A stretch of 58,117 nt of DNA from an uncultured Bacteroidales bacterium (lineage in GTDB: Bacteria > Bacteroidota > Bacteroidia > Bacteroidales > Bacteroidaceae): contig CACYCZ010000003.1 of NCBI GenBank assembly GCA_902773055.1, forward strand, positions 1-58,117. Reading direction: 5' to 3'. The translations under genes and the position numbers were made by a program. How positions within the stretch are numbered: position 1 is the stretch's first letter; each line of letters starts with the position of its first letter. The notes under the pieces were generated by a model that made no database searches, had not been told where the DNA came from, and was given only the letters and a program-made list of their open reading frames with translations. Positions 17,329 to 26,111 of the stretch are shown piece by piece.

Positions 17329-19188
17329 ATGAAAGAAAGGATATTGGCAGCAGTCATACTATTGATGGCAACTGCAGTGACAACCAAAGGGCGCAGGCAA
17401 TGGACTGAACAACAAGCTTGGAAATGGTACGAACAGGTGGGCGTCATCAAGGGATTCAACCAGCCTGAAAGGCCTTATCCCGGTATGTCGCTGGGAGAAA
17501 TGCTCGGTAAGGCTCACGAAATGGGGATGAACAGTGTGAGATTTTGGATTTCAGACAATCCTGATGCGGCTATTCAGGCTATCAATAACATGAAGGCAGC
17601 AACTAAACCCTACGGGATGACCTTGTCGCCTGTACTTGTCGTACCGGCTTCAAAGGATTATCTGGAAGGCAAGGTCCAGGACAGGGAAGCAGTGAAAGCA
17701 CATCTGAAGGCATATACGCAGAAGGTAGTAGGGACTTTCGCCAAGGACAGGCAGATAGTGTTGTGGGACATACGCAATGAACCCGGACAGTTTGGCTTCG
17801 ACACCAGTACCAATGAAATATGCATACAAGATCTGCAGCTGGTCAGCGATATAGCTGATTGGTGTTATGAAATGAATCCGGTGCAGCCTATTACTTCAAG
17901 CATATATTGGCGTTCTGATATACTGGATGAGCATAAGAACGAGCTTTCCCGCAAATGTTTTGAGGTTGAAAGCAAGATGGATATTCATAATTTCCATGAC
18001 TATTCCTGTGGCAAGCGAGGATATACCGACGATCTGATAGCAGCGATGGAGCGTACCGGGCATCGCCCTATAGTGTGCACTGAATGCATAACCCGTGTGA
18101 ATGGTTCGGGAATGGGGCGCACCTTGGCTGAGTTTTCAAAACACAATGTCGGATTCTATATGTGGGGACTTTATGCCAATGATGCCAACTGGGAGGTAAA
18201 GTGGAACAAGAGTACCTATATGCCATATGAGCCTGCGTTTCATGACTTGCTCTATCCCGACGGAGAGCCATATGACTGGCGCGAAGTGGAGATGTTGCGC
18301 AATTATAGTTTTTCAGACGGTGCAGGGGATCCGGGTGTGGAGAAAACCGACCGCTGGACTCCGACAAGGGCTTGGCGCTGGATGGCAACAGGCCCTGTCA
18401 AGGGTAAAAGCGTGAAGAGTGTGGCTGATGCCATCAGATGGCTGAACGACGGCCATGAGGCGGATGTATACAACAGTTTGAGAGTGGAACTTCAGTATGA
18501 GGCTTACAAAGGGAATTCCAAGCAGTTTTTTGCCGAGCTTGATTCGTTGCTGAAGCTGGCCCGCAAGGCGGGAATGACAGTTCTGCCTACGTTACTGACG
18601 GACAGAGATGCCCTGTATCCTGCCATTGAACTGGCTCAGTATGAAAAGGCCGTGATAGACCGTTACTACATGAACGGTACCATACAGGCGTGGGACCTCT
18701 ACTTTCATCCCGGAGAGCAGGTTGCCGATAAGGCAAGGCTTGCCAGCCTTGTAAAGTTGCTGTTCAGGGAGTGTCGCTATGCTTTTGCCAACCAGCCGTT
18801 GACAGCAACACCCTGTGTCAGTGTCAAGCCGTTTGCAGATGGTTTTGATTATAAGAAGGCTTTATATCACGGCAGGCGTAACGGGTGGAACCAGCTGCAA
18901 TATGCAGGTGGTGCATCTGATTCACTGACATATCAGATATGGAGCATGAGTGACGTCTTGTCGTTTTCTACTGCCCAGCCGGCGGCGGAGTCGGGGTGGC
19001 TGATGAGTCTGGCGTTCAGGTTTGGCCGGCCGATATTTTGCACTTCCTGGAGTCCGCGGGGCGAGGAGGATGCCAATGAGATGCTCAGCCGTTTTGCCGA
19101 CAGTCATGCTTATTGGTATCAGCAATCATCAGCGCCGACGGGAAAGATTGCGGCGTTCAAATTCAAACCAATTCTGACAGGACATTGA
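17329..19188 (+). CDS. two-domain GH5-like glycosidase, second domain inactive
   Basis: Exported protein, 619 residues, hydrophobic N-terminus (5-18). Residues about 24-310 form a GH-A (cellulase/xylanase-like) TIM barrel with acid/base Glu151 in IRNEPGQF and nucleophile Glu252 in VCTECITR. Residues about 341-600 repeat the fold: WTPTRAWRW mirrors WTEQQAWKW, AWDLYFHPGEQ mirrors LWDIRNEPGQ, and FCTSWSPR mirrors VCTECITR. In the repeat both glutamates are replaced (His460 and Ser573), so it should be non-catalytic and may bind glycan. Substrate not readable; beta-glycanase is likely. It follows nadB by 21 bp. Confidence 0.8.
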   Translation: MKERILAAVILLMATAVTTKGRRQWTEQQAWKWYEQVGVIKGFNQPERPYPGMSLGEMLGKAHEMGMNSVRFWISDNPDAAIQAINNMKAATKPYGMTLSPVLVVPASKDYLEGKVQDREAVKAHLKAYTQKVVGTFAKDRQIVLWDIRNEPGQFGFDTSTNEICIQDLQLVSDIADWCYEMNPVQPITSSIYWRSDILDEHKNELSRKCFEVESKMDIHNFHDYSCGKRGYTDDLIAAMERTGHRPIVCTECITRVNGSGMGRTLAEFSKHNVGFYMWGLYANDANWEVKWNKSTYMPYEPAFHDLLYPDGEPYDWREVEMLRNYSFSDGAGDPGVEKTDRWTPTRAWRWMATGPVKGKSVKSVADAIRWLNDGHEADVYNSLRVELQYEAYKGNSKQFFAELDSLLKLARKAGMTVLPTLLTDRDALYPAIELAQYEKAVIDRYYMNGTIQAWDLYFHPGEQVADKARLASLVKLLFRECRYAFANQPLTATPCVSVKPFADGFDYKKALYHGRRNGWNQLQYAGGASDSLTYQIWSMSDVLSFSTAQPAAESGWLMSLAFRFGRPIFCTSWSPRGEEDANEMLSRFADSHAYWYQQSSAPTGKIAAFKFKPILTGH

Positions 19189-19206
19189 GTGCAAGTACAA
19201 AAAAAA

Positions 19207-19263
19207 GAAGAAGCATCTGTTGAAATGAGGAGAAATAAATATAAATTAATTAGATGCTTCTTC
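19207..19263 (-). terminator. terminator of the tyrS-tRNA-Gln unit
   Basis: Perfect 12-bp stem (19207-19218 with 19252-19263) with a 33-nt loop; on the minus strand it is followed by a T-run. It lies just downstream of the minus-strand tRNA and after the plus-strand glycosidase. Confidence 0.65.
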
Positions 19264-19274
19264 AAAAAAAGGAG

Positions 19275-19346
19275 TTGTTCCACACCGATTCGAACGATGA
19301 CTGAGGGTACCAAAAACCCTAGTGCTAACCATTACACCATGGAACA
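19275..19346 (-). tRNA. tRNA-Gln (UUG)
   Basis: A 72-nt cloverleaf on the minus strand: acceptor TGTTCCA/TGGAACA, D-arm with GGTGTAATGGTTAGC, anticodon stem AGGGT/ACCCT with loop TTTTGGT giving anticodon UUG, and T-arm containing GTTCGAATC. The CCA end is not encoded. It lies 58 bp downstream of tyrS in the same orientation and probably shares its transcript. Confidence 0.95.
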
Positions 19347-19404
19347 ATCACAATGCAAAATTACGCTTTCATTTTGGAATAACCAAGAAAAGCGGTTTAA
19401 TTTT

Positions 19405-20700
19405 TTATTTTGCGATAATGAGATAGTAGTTTTTCTTACCGCGCTGTGCAATGAGGTATTTGCCGTCAACAAGGTCGGATTCTGAAATGACCATTTCGGG
19501 GTCTGCCAGTTTTTCCTTGTTGATGCTGACGCCGCCGCCTTTGACCATTTTGCGCATTTCGCCCTTGCTGGGGAAGCAGTCGGTTTTTTCTGCAAGCAGG
19601 TCTACAGCCTTGGTGCCGATGATGTCGCTTTTTGGCAGCTCATACTTGGGTACTCCGCTGAAGACATCGAGCAGGGTCTGCTCGTCCAGTTTGACCAGGC
19701 TGTCCTTGGTGGCCTTGCCAAAGAGTATGTTGCTTGCTTCAACGGCAAGTTCATAGTCTTCGCGGCTGTGGACCATGATAGTTATTTCTTCGGCCAGCCG
19801 TTTTTGGAGGATGCGTCGGCCTGGATCCTGCCGATGTTCTGCTATGAGGGTCTCAATGGTTTCCTTGTCTATGCTGGTGAAGATTTTGATGTATTTCTCT
19901 GCGTCGTCGTCGGCTACGTTCAGCCAGAATTGGTAGAAGGTATAGGGGCTTGTGCGGTTGCGGTCCAACCAGATATTGCCTTTTTCTGTCTTGCCGAATT
20001 TTTTGCCGTCTGATTTTGTTATGAGCGGGCATACCAGGGCGTAAGCCTGATGCTCGTTGCCCAGTTTGCGGCGGATGAGCTCTGCTCCCGTGGTAATGTT
20101 GCCCCACTGGTCTGAACCGCCCATTTGCAGTTTACAGTTTTTGGTCTGGTAGAGATGGAGGTAGTCGTAGCCTTGTAGAAGCTGATAGGTGAACTCGGTG
20201 AAGGACATGCCTTCCTGGAATTCACCGTTGAGGCGGCGTTTAACGCTGTCTTTTGCCATCATGTAGTTGACGGTGATACATTTGCCGATGTCGCGTGAAA
20301 AATCCAGGAAAGAGTAGTTTTTCATCCAGTCATAGTTGTTGACCAATTCAGCCTTGTTGGGGGCATCGCTTTCGAAATCCAGGAAGTGGGAGAGTTGTTT
20401 CTTTATGCAGGCTACGTTGTGGGCCAGTGTTTCTTCATTGAGGAGGTTGCGTTCCTGACTTTTTCCGCTTGGATCGCCTATCATGCCGGTGGCACCGCCG
20501 ATGAGGGCAAGAGGTTTATGGCCGCAGCGTTGCAGGTGGCGCAGCATCATGACACCACACAGGTGGCCGATGTGTAGACTGTCGGCAGTGGGGTCAATGC
20601 CTACATATGCTGTAACGGTTTCTTTTGTCAGCAACTCTTCTGTTCCGGGCATCATGGAGTGAATCATGCCTCTCCATCTTAATTCTTCTACAAAGTTCAT
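19405..20700 (-). CDS. tyrS: tyrosyl-tRNA synthetase
   Basis: Charges tRNA-Tyr; class I synthetase of 431 residues. HIGH motif HIGH at 43-46, tyrosine-binding region [28 protein letters not shown] split over residues about 172-200, and KFGKT as the KMSKS equivalent near 234. A C-terminal S4 RNA-binding domain is visible ([19 protein letters not shown]). The gene has a complete promoter at 20733-20764 and ends 58 bp before tRNA-Gln. Confidence 0.96.
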   Translation of the reverse strand: MNFVEELRWRGMIHSMMPGTEELLTKETVTAYVGIDPTADSLHIGHLCGVMMLRHLQRCGHKPLALIGGATGMIGDPSGKSQERNLLNEETLAHNVACIKKQLSHFLDFESDAPNKAELVNNYDWMKNYSFLDFSRDIGKCITVNYMMAKDSVKRRLNGEFQEGMSFTEFTYQLLQGYDYLHLYQTKNCKLQMGGSDQWGNITTGAELIRRKLGNEHQAYALVCPLITKSDGKKFGKTEKGNIWLDRNRTSPYTFYQFWLNVADDDAEKYIKIFTSIDKETIETLIAEHRQDPGRRILQKRLAEEITIMVHSREDYELAVEASNILFGKATKDSLVKLDEQTLLDVFSGVPKYELPKSDIIGTKAVDLLAEKTDCFPSKGEMRKMVKGGGVSINKEKLADPEMVISESDLVDGKYLIAQRGKKNYYLIIAK

Positions 20701-20732
20701 TTCGCAATGAGTAATAATTATTTTTCAAGGTG

Positions 20733-20764
20733 CAAAGTTACTTAAAGATACCCTAATAAGCAAA
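20733..20764 (-). promoter_or_regulatory. tyrS promoter, -33 and -7 boxes
   Basis: On the minus strand TTTG (20761-20764), a 20-bp spacer and TAACTTTG (20733-20740), matching the Bacteroidota consensus; leader of about 28 nt. Confidence 0.75.
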
Positions 20765-20880
20765 TGGCAGGCAATGTAAAAATTTTGGCTAGTCAGGTTC
20801 CTTTCGACCAGGCATTCTTTTAACAAAAAGAAACAGACGTTAATCTTTTTACACATATCTCCGGCAGCCCTGTATATTTC

Positions 20881-20976
20881 TCAGGCCTTGCAGTTTTTGC
20901 TGGCAGGCCTGCCAGTGAAAACGCGCAGGCCTGCTGGTGAAATCTTGTAGGCCTGTAAAATTTACCCCCTCTGCAG
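20881..20976 (-). repeat. 22-bp periodic AGGCCT array, copy 2 (inverted)
   Basis: AGGCCT cores at 20883, 20905, 20927 and 20949, exactly 22 bp apart, then the flank AAATTTACCCCCTCT. Read on the minus strand it reproduces copy 1 at 5511-5592, plus a partial fourth unit. It lies in the 497-bp divergent gap between tyrS and the C1 peptidase gene; apart from the two promoters and this array I see nothing there. Confidence 0.85.
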
Positions 20977-21166
20977 TGCCTTCTGGGCGTGGATGCTCAG
21001 ATGAGCAGGATGACTGCGCATGGGTGTTAAAAAACATTAATTTTTTTGAATCCTTAACCGGGTGGGCAAAAGCATTGTTGCAGGTTTTTCATGAAAGTGG
21101 TCAAGGAAAAAGTTTATTGTAGGAGAAAAAAAATGAAGAAAAAAGGCATAGAAAAAAAAAAAAAAC

Positions 21167-21174
21167 TAATTTTG
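21167..21174 (+). promoter_or_regulatory. -7 box for the C1 peptidase gene
   Basis: TAATTTTG, 23 bp before the ATG, directly after a run of thirteen As that could act as a curved upstream tract. Confidence 0.5.
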
Positions 21175-21197
21175 AGGTTGTTAATAGTTGATACGAT

Positions 21198-22589
21198 ATG
21201 AAATACATAGAAATACTGTTTGTTTTCTGCTATGTTTTTACGGTGTCAGTGTCGGCACAAAGCAAGGGAATAACAGAGTTGCAGCTGGCCAACTATCGCA
21301 AGGCTTGTGCGGCAACGCCCAGCGAAAAAGCGTTGGATAATGCCGTGGCTGTAAACGGGTTGAAAGTTCTGGCTACAAGTGCAAACAATGCAGCCTACGA
21401 TACCCATTTCTCGAATGAGGTAAAATCCAAGGGCATCACTAATCAACTGAAATCCGGCCGTTGCTGGCTGTTTACCGGGCTGAATGTTCTCAGGGCAAAG
21501 GTGATATCCAAATACCAGACGGGTATTTTTACTTTTTCACAGAATTACTGCTTCTTTTACGACCAACTGGAGAAGAGCAACCTGTTTCTGCAAAGCATCA
21601 TTGACAATGCAGGCAAGCCCATGGATGACCGTCTGGTGGAATGGCTGTTCAAAAATCCTATCAGTGACGGCGGGCAGTTTACCGGTATCTCTGACTTGAT
21701 TACAAAATACGGCTTGGTGCCGTCGGACGTCATGCCCGAAACGTTTACAAGCAACAACACTGCCGATTATGCCAAGGTAATCAGCCTGAAACTGCGCGAA
21801 GACGGATTGGTACTGCGCAGGATGGCTGCTGCGGGAACCAAGGACAAGGACTTGACGGCAAAGAAAAAAGAGATGCTGGAAACAATATACAAGATACTGG
21901 TGCGCTGCTTCGGTATGCCTCCGCAGAAGTTTACATGGACACTCAGGGATGAAAAGGGCAACCCTTTGTCGACCAAGGAATATACGCCGCAGAGCTTCTA
22001 CAAAGAGTTTGTAGGGCAGGACCTGCAGCACGATTATGTCATGTTCATGAATGACCCGACCCGGCCGTTTTACAAGACCTATCAGATAGATCTGGACCGC
22101 CATATCTATGACGGGCAGAACTGGACATACGTCAACTTGCCCATGGAGGATATCAAGGCTATGGCGATAGCATCCATCAAGGACAGCACCATGATGTATC
22201 TGTCGTGTGATGTAGGCAAGGAACTGAATTCCGAAAAGGGATTTGAAGATGCCGGTAACTACAATTACGGCGCACTCTTGGGAACCGAATTCCCCATGGA
22301 CAAGAAGGAGCGCATCATGACGTTTGCCAGCGGCTCAAGCCATGCCATGACACTGATGGCTGTAGACCTGGATGCCAATGGCAAACCTGTAAAATGGATG
22401 GTGGAAAACAGCTGGGGAGAAAACTATGGCTACAAAGGGCATATCATTATGACAGACAAATGGTTTGATGAATACGTCTTCAGACTGGTAGTCAACAAAA
22501 AATATATTCCGCAGAGAATACTGGAAATGGCACGGCAGAAACCGACACTCCTGCCGGCATGGGACCCTATGTTTATGCAAGAACAATAA
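21198..22589 (+). CDS. exported C1-family cysteine peptidase
   Basis: Bleomycin hydrolase/aminopeptidase C-type papain-fold peptidase, 463 residues, with a signal peptide (MKYIEILFVFCYVFTVSVSA) that moves it out of the cytoplasm, unlike PepC. Oxyanion Gln83 and catalytic Cys89 lie in QLKSGRCWLF, His near 382 in SSHAMTLMAV, and Asn near 403 in VENSWGENYG. This arrangement predicts an aminopeptidase acting on short peptides in the periplasm. A SUMF1-type lipoprotein gene follows after 30 bp, probably in the same operon. Confidence 0.9.
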   Translation: MKYIEILFVFCYVFTVSVSAQSKGITELQLANYRKACAATPSEKALDNAVAVNGLKVLATSANNAAYDTHFSNEVKSKGITNQLKSGRCWLFTGLNVLRAKVISKYQTGIFTFSQNYCFFYDQLEKSNLFLQSIIDNAGKPMDDRLVEWLFKNPISDGGQFTGISDLITKYGLVPSDVMPETFTSNNTADYAKVISLKLREDGLVLRRMAAAGTKDKDLTAKKKEMLETIYKILVRCFGMPPQKFTWTLRDEKGNPLSTKEYTPQSFYKEFVGQDLQHDYVMFMNDPTRPFYKTYQIDLDRHIYDGQNWTYVNLPMEDIKAMAIASIKDSTMMYLSCDVGKELNSEKGFEDAGNYNYGALLGTEFPMDKKERIMTFASGSSHAMTLMAVDLDANGKPVKWMVENSWGENYGYKGHIIMTDKWFDEYVFRLVVNKKYIPQRILEMARQKPTLLPAWDPMFMQEQ

Positions 22590-22619
22590 AAATAATTAAT
22601 AACTAAAAAAGGAGAATTT

Positions 22620-23930
22620 ATGACAAAGGGAATAAACGTGATGATATGCCTGTTGATGGGTATATGTTGTTTTACTTTTACTTCCTGCAGTAAGGATTCT
22701 GATGAAGGAACAAATTTTACAAGGTCAAAATTTGTATTCGAATATGTGGACGATGCTGAGGAAATGAGGTATATTGAATTATTGCCAGGCCAGACAAAGA
22801 AAATCAGGGTATATCTCGGTACAGGCATGAAAAAGTATAATGGCGTAGCTGCTGACTGGAGTATAAACAACAACTCTGTAGCCACTATCCTCGGACGGGG
22901 AAAAACCATGCGCAGCAACTCAAACTCGGACGAAGACATAGAAGTTTATCAGTTAGCCAATATCACAGCCAATGAAAATGTGATTGATGATACAACGACG
23001 CTGAAAGTTTATTTGCACTTTGCAGACGTCAAGCGGACAATAAGCATACCTGTCCATGTTACCTCTTTAGGAAATATGGCAAAAGGCAGTTTCATACAGA
23101 AGTTGGATGTGACACCTTATTCGATAACCATGTGTTATGTGGAGGGTGGTGAGTTTACGATGGGAAACCGTTCAGAGGAATCCAACTGGATTCGCAAGGA
23201 ACAGGAGAATGGAACTTATGTGGAGGATGACCAGCCTCATCATGTAAGAGTGTCCGATTACTTCGTATCCACAACCGAGATAACAACGGAAGTATTTAAC
23301 TATATCATAATGCTGGCGGAGAATTATATCGATTATGATTTTCCGAGAGATCGTTATCCTGCCAATAGTGTCAGCATAGAGGATTGCAGAGATTTTATTA
23401 AGGCACTCAATAAACTGACAGGTCACAAATATCGCCTTCTGACCGAGGCAGAATGGGAATATGCCGCCCGAGGCGGAATAGCAACCAAGCAATATGTATT
23501 TTCAGGTGGTGACGATATTGACAAGGTGGCATGGTACGAAGGCAACAGCAGAGGCCCCGTAGGCTCACCAAGGTCATGCCATATAGTAGCGCAGAAAGAG
23601 CCTAACGAACTGGGACTGTATGATATGACAGGTAATCTGGCAGAGTGGTGCTCTGACCGTTACAGCGAGAATACATATTTAACTGACAACTCAAAAGGAA
23701 CAGTTGTCAATCCTACCGGCCCGACCACATCAGGAACTCAGGAATATGTATATAGAGGCGGAGATTATATGTCAAAGGATATGGAATGTCGTATATCTAA
23801 ACGCAATCATGCAGACCATAATGAGCTCAGTCCGCGGCTAGGATTCCGCGTGGCAATGTCCTACGATGACTATGTTGAACTGCTGAAGGAAAAGAAAAAT
23901 ATAATAATGGAAGTACACAATTTCGAATAA
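22620..23930 (+). CDS. SUMF1/FGE-fold lipoprotein
   Basis: A 436-residue lipoprotein: signal peptide with lipobox-like FTFTSC (Cys at 22). Residues about 30-165 form a beta-rich Ig-like domain (TLKVYLHFADVKRTISIPVHV). From about 170 the formylglycine-generating-enzyme fold is clear: YVEGGEFTMGNRSEES, RLLTEAEWEYAARGG, ELGLYDMTGNLAEWCSDRY, YRGGDY and LGFRVAM. No sulfatase gene is nearby and the catalytic Cys pair of true FGE is not evident, so a GldK-like or ligand-binding role is as likely. GGAG precedes the ATG. Confidence 0.8.
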   Translation: MTKGINVMICLLMGICCFTFTSCSKDSDEGTNFTRSKFVFEYVDDAEEMRYIELLPGQTKKIRVYLGTGMKKYNGVAADWSINNNSVATILGRGKTMRSNSNSDEDIEVYQLANITANENVIDDTTTLKVYLHFADVKRTISIPVHVTSLGNMAKGSFIQKLDVTPYSITMCYVEGGEFTMGNRSEESNWIRKEQENGTYVEDDQPHHVRVSDYFVSTTEITTEVFNYIIMLAENYIDYDFPRDRYPANSVSIEDCRDFIKALNKLTGHKYRLLTEAEWEYAARGGIATKQYVFSGGDDIDKVAWYEGNSRGPVGSPRSCHIVAQKEPNELGLYDMTGNLAEWCSDRYSENTYLTDNSKGTVVNPTGPTTSGTQEYVYRGGDYMSKDMECRISKRNHADHNELSPRLGFRVAMSYDDYVELLKEKKNIIMEVHNFE

Positions 23931-23946
23931 ATCGGTGACAATATAC

Positions 23947-23983
23947 AAAGAGGGCAGCCTTTCAATGAAAGGTTGCCCTCTTT
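23947..23983. terminator. bidirectional terminator between SUMF1 gene and tatD
   Basis: Long stem AAAGAGGGCAgCCTTTC/GAAAGGtTGCCCTCTTT with a 3-nt loop and one G-U pair, between convergent genes. Confidence 0.8.
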
Positions 23984-24018
23984 GTTGGCTTATGGTAGCA
24001 TGTTATTGTTTTAAGCCT

Positions 24019-24615
24019 TCATGGCTGTAATGCCTGGAGTGCGGCAGCATGAAGGTCGGCCACCTGACGCAGACTGAAGTCAGCGTGGTCGTCAGTTTCC
24101 AGGTAATATCTTTCCGGAGGGCATATTTTCAGGCTTTCAGGATTGAAAAACGGGCCGAAGCTCAAGGAAAAACCAGCTCGAAGCAATTGACGGGCCAATT
24201 GGGGCTTACCTCTGAAGCCGTGGATAATAAAGGGAATGGTAGAAGGCTTGAAGTTCTCAAGGAGCTCGTTCCAGCAGCGGACACAGTGAATGATGAGCGG
24301 CACATTGAGCTTTTCTGCCAGTTGCACCTGCTGCATGAAGAATTTTGTCTGGAAAGAAATACTTTTGTTGCTGCGCTTGTCCAAGCCACATTCGCCGATA
24401 GCCCGGATTTGCGGATGCGTAGACAATAGTTCGAGGCGATCGAAAGCCAGTGCCCAGTCACCGTCGAACATAGGATGTATGCCTGCGGAATACTTCCGCT
24501 CAGGCAAGGGAGTAAAAGGAATCTTGCCCGAGAGGACCTCCATGGGGAGATTGACGAATGCGTCAGCAGGCGCATCAGTACGGTGTGTATGTATGTCAAA
24601 AAGCAATGGTTTCAT
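24019..24615 (-). CDS. short TatD-family metal hydrolase
   Basis: TatD-type amidohydrolase-fold nuclease candidate of 198 residues, against about 255-260 for standard TatD. Metal-binding motifs remain: HTH (His9, His11), AIGECGLD, IIHCVRCWNE, FIIHGF and LETDD. The shortening is spread between the motifs rather than being a truncation, so it may be active. Members of this short form are common in Bacteroidota next to yidD and rnpA. Its ATG overlaps the yidD stop by one base, so translation is probably coupled. Confidence 0.8.
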   Translation of the reverse strand: MKPLLFDIHTHRTDAPADAFVNLPMEVLSGKIPFTPLPERKYSAGIHPMFDGDWALAFDRLELLSTHPQIRAIGECGLDKRSNKSISFQTKFFMQQVQLAEKLNVPLIIHCVRCWNELLENFKPSTIPFIIHGFRGKPQLARQLLRAGFSLSFGPFFNPESLKICPPERYYLETDDHADFSLRQVADLHAAALQALQP

Positions 24616-24857
24616 CAGGGTACAGGATCATAGCCGCTTCCTCCCCAGGGATGACAGCGCAGGATACGTTTTATAGCCAGCCATCCGCCTTTAAAAGGGC
24701 CATGTTTACGGATAGCTTCTATGGCATATTGCGAACAAGTCGGCGTAAAACGGCAACTTGCCGGCGTTAGGGGCGAAATGGCAAGCTGATAGAAGCGGAT
24801 GGGCAGAATAAGTAAATTCGCTAACAGTCTGCAGGCAATGTGATAGAGAGAAATCAT
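24615..24857 (-). CDS. yidD: membrane protein insertion factor YidD
   Basis: An 80-residue YidD with the conserved core [30 protein letters not shown] and [15 protein letters not shown], including the three conserved cysteines. It is an inner-membrane-associated protein that assists YidC-dependent insertion. Overlaps rnpA by four bases (ATGA) upstream and tatD by one downstream, as in many bacteria. Confidence 0.95.
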   Translation of the reverse strand: MISLYHIACRLLANLLILPIRFYQLAISPLTPASCRFTPTCSQYAIEAIRKHGPFKGGWLAIKRILRCHPWGGSGYDPVP

Positions 24858-25234
24858 ATTCTGGCAGTCAAGGCTGATAATAATTTCCGGATACAGAGAT
24901 TGATCTCCCTGGATGCGACAGGGGTGTCCGACAACCAGAGAAAAGCAATGTGAACCTGTTGTTTTTTTGCAGCAAGAGGTTCCCAGATGATGTCTTTGTT
25001 GAGGCGATAGCTTTCTCTGATCTGACGTTTTGCCCTGTTGCGGTCAACGGCATGCTTGAAATGCCGTTTGGAAACGCTTATGAGCACCAGAGCCGGCAGT
25101 GTGTTGTTGCCTGCTACCCTGTATATAAGACGTACGGGATAGCCGTTTATGGCACCGCTCTTTTGGGAGAAAAGGGCATTGATATCCTGTAAGGATACGA
25201 GATGTTCTTTTTTTGAAAAGAAGTGGTGTGACAT
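24854..25234 (-). CDS. rnpA: ribonuclease P protein component
   Basis: Protein subunit of RNase P, which matures tRNA 5' ends. The RNR motif is clear ([16 protein letters not shown]) and SKKEHLVS lies at the N-terminus; 126 residues is typical. In many bacteria rnpA follows rpmH; here it follows hemD, the Bacteroidota arrangement. No RNase P RNA gene is in the window. Confidence 0.94.
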   Translation of the reverse strand: MSHHFFSKKEHLVSLQDINALFSQKSGAINGYPVRLIYRVAGNNTLPALVLISVSKRHFKHAVDRNRAKRQIRESYRLNKDIIWEPLAAKKQQVHIAFLWLSDTPVASREINLCIRKLLSALTARI

Positions 25235-25257
25235 TGTTAGCTATTGGTTTATTATGG

Positions 25258-25298
25258 TAATGCGACTGACGGTTGAACTGTTGCCGCCAGTCGCATTA
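25258..25298 (-). other. intercistronic hairpin hemD/rnpA
   Basis: Stem TAATGCGACTG/CAGTCGCATTA (11 bp) in the 93-bp gap between hemD and rnpA. There is no T-run on the minus strand, so it may protect or process the polycistronic mRNA rather than terminate it. Confidence 0.5.
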
Positions 25299-25327
25299 TT
25301 TGTTTTAAAGCACTGTGGATGCGTGTG

Positions 25328-26083
25328 TCAGTCCTCTCTCTTCTCTGCCTTGTCTTCAAGGAAGATATCCAGGGCAGCAGGCATGGAGGTTGTTTCGGCA
25401 GTCGGAGCCTTGAGATCAAGGCGGTAGCCACGTGCCTCGATTTCCTTAGCTGCGGCATCGCCCCAGCACGCAAACAAGGTTTTTCCTTGTTTGTAATCGG
25501 GGAAATTGTCAGTGACTGACTTTACACCGCTTGGGGTAAAGAAGACAATCATATCATACTTGAAAGGCTTGTTTTTGTCCCATTCTGTACTGACAGTGCG
25601 GAACATATTGCATTCCTTGTGGTGTAGTCCTCTGGCTTCCATGTCTTCACTCATGTTGTGATGGTGCACTTCGTTTTGAGGAAAGAGGAATGTTTCTTTC
25701 TTGTGTTTACTGAGCAGATCCAGCAGTTCATCCCATTTACCTGTCTTGGCAAAGAAAATCTTGCGTTTGCGGTATTGGACATATTTCTGGATGTATAAGG
25801 CTATTTTCTCCGAGATGAAGAAATATTTCATTGAGTCTGGCATGGTTATGCGCATATCTTTGCATATAGCGAAGAATGAGTCAATGGAATGTTGTGAACT
25901 GAATATGACGGCCGTGTTTTCGAGAATGTTGACTCTCTGTGCCCGGAATTCTTTTTCAGAATAGCGTTCGGTGTGTATTAACTGTTGAAAATCTAATTTG
26001 ATATTGTATTTTTTTTCCAAATCAAAATACGGTGATTTTGTTGTCTTTGGAGCGGGTTGTGATATGAGAATTTTCTTAATCAT
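25328..26083 (-). CDS. hemD: uroporphyrinogen-III synthase
   Basis: Closes hydroxymethylbilane to uroporphyrinogen III in tetrapyrrole synthesis. The 251-residue protein has the low-conservation HemD pattern: an N-terminal ILISQPAP strand, AVIFSSQHSIDSFF, IVFFTPSGVKSV and FACWGDAAAKEIEARGY. HemD is weakly conserved, so the call also relies on its place between the DUF4271 gene and rnpA, typical of Bacteroidota. Gap to the upstream gene is 28 bp. A -7-like box inside the upstream gene (26191-26198) could give extra transcription. Confidence 0.85.
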   Translation of the reverse strand: MIKKILISQPAPKTTKSPYFDLEKKYNIKLDFQQLIHTERYSEKEFRAQRVNILENTAVIFSSQHSIDSFFAICKDMRITMPDSMKYFFISEKIALYIQKYVQYRKRKIFFAKTGKWDELLDLLSKHKKETFLFPQNEVHHHNMSEDMEARGLHHKECNMFRTVSTEWDKNKPFKYDMIVFFTPSGVKSVTDNFPDYKQGKTLFACWGDAAAKEIEARGYRLDLKAPTAETTSMPAALDIFLEDKAEKRED

Positions 26084-26111
26084 GGCGCTTTGAGTAAATA
26101 CAAACTTTTAT

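Noticed and set aside
22620-23930. Sulfatase-activating formylglycine enzyme
   Set aside because: The fold fits, but no catalytic Cys pair is evident and no sulfatase is nearby, so only the fold was called.
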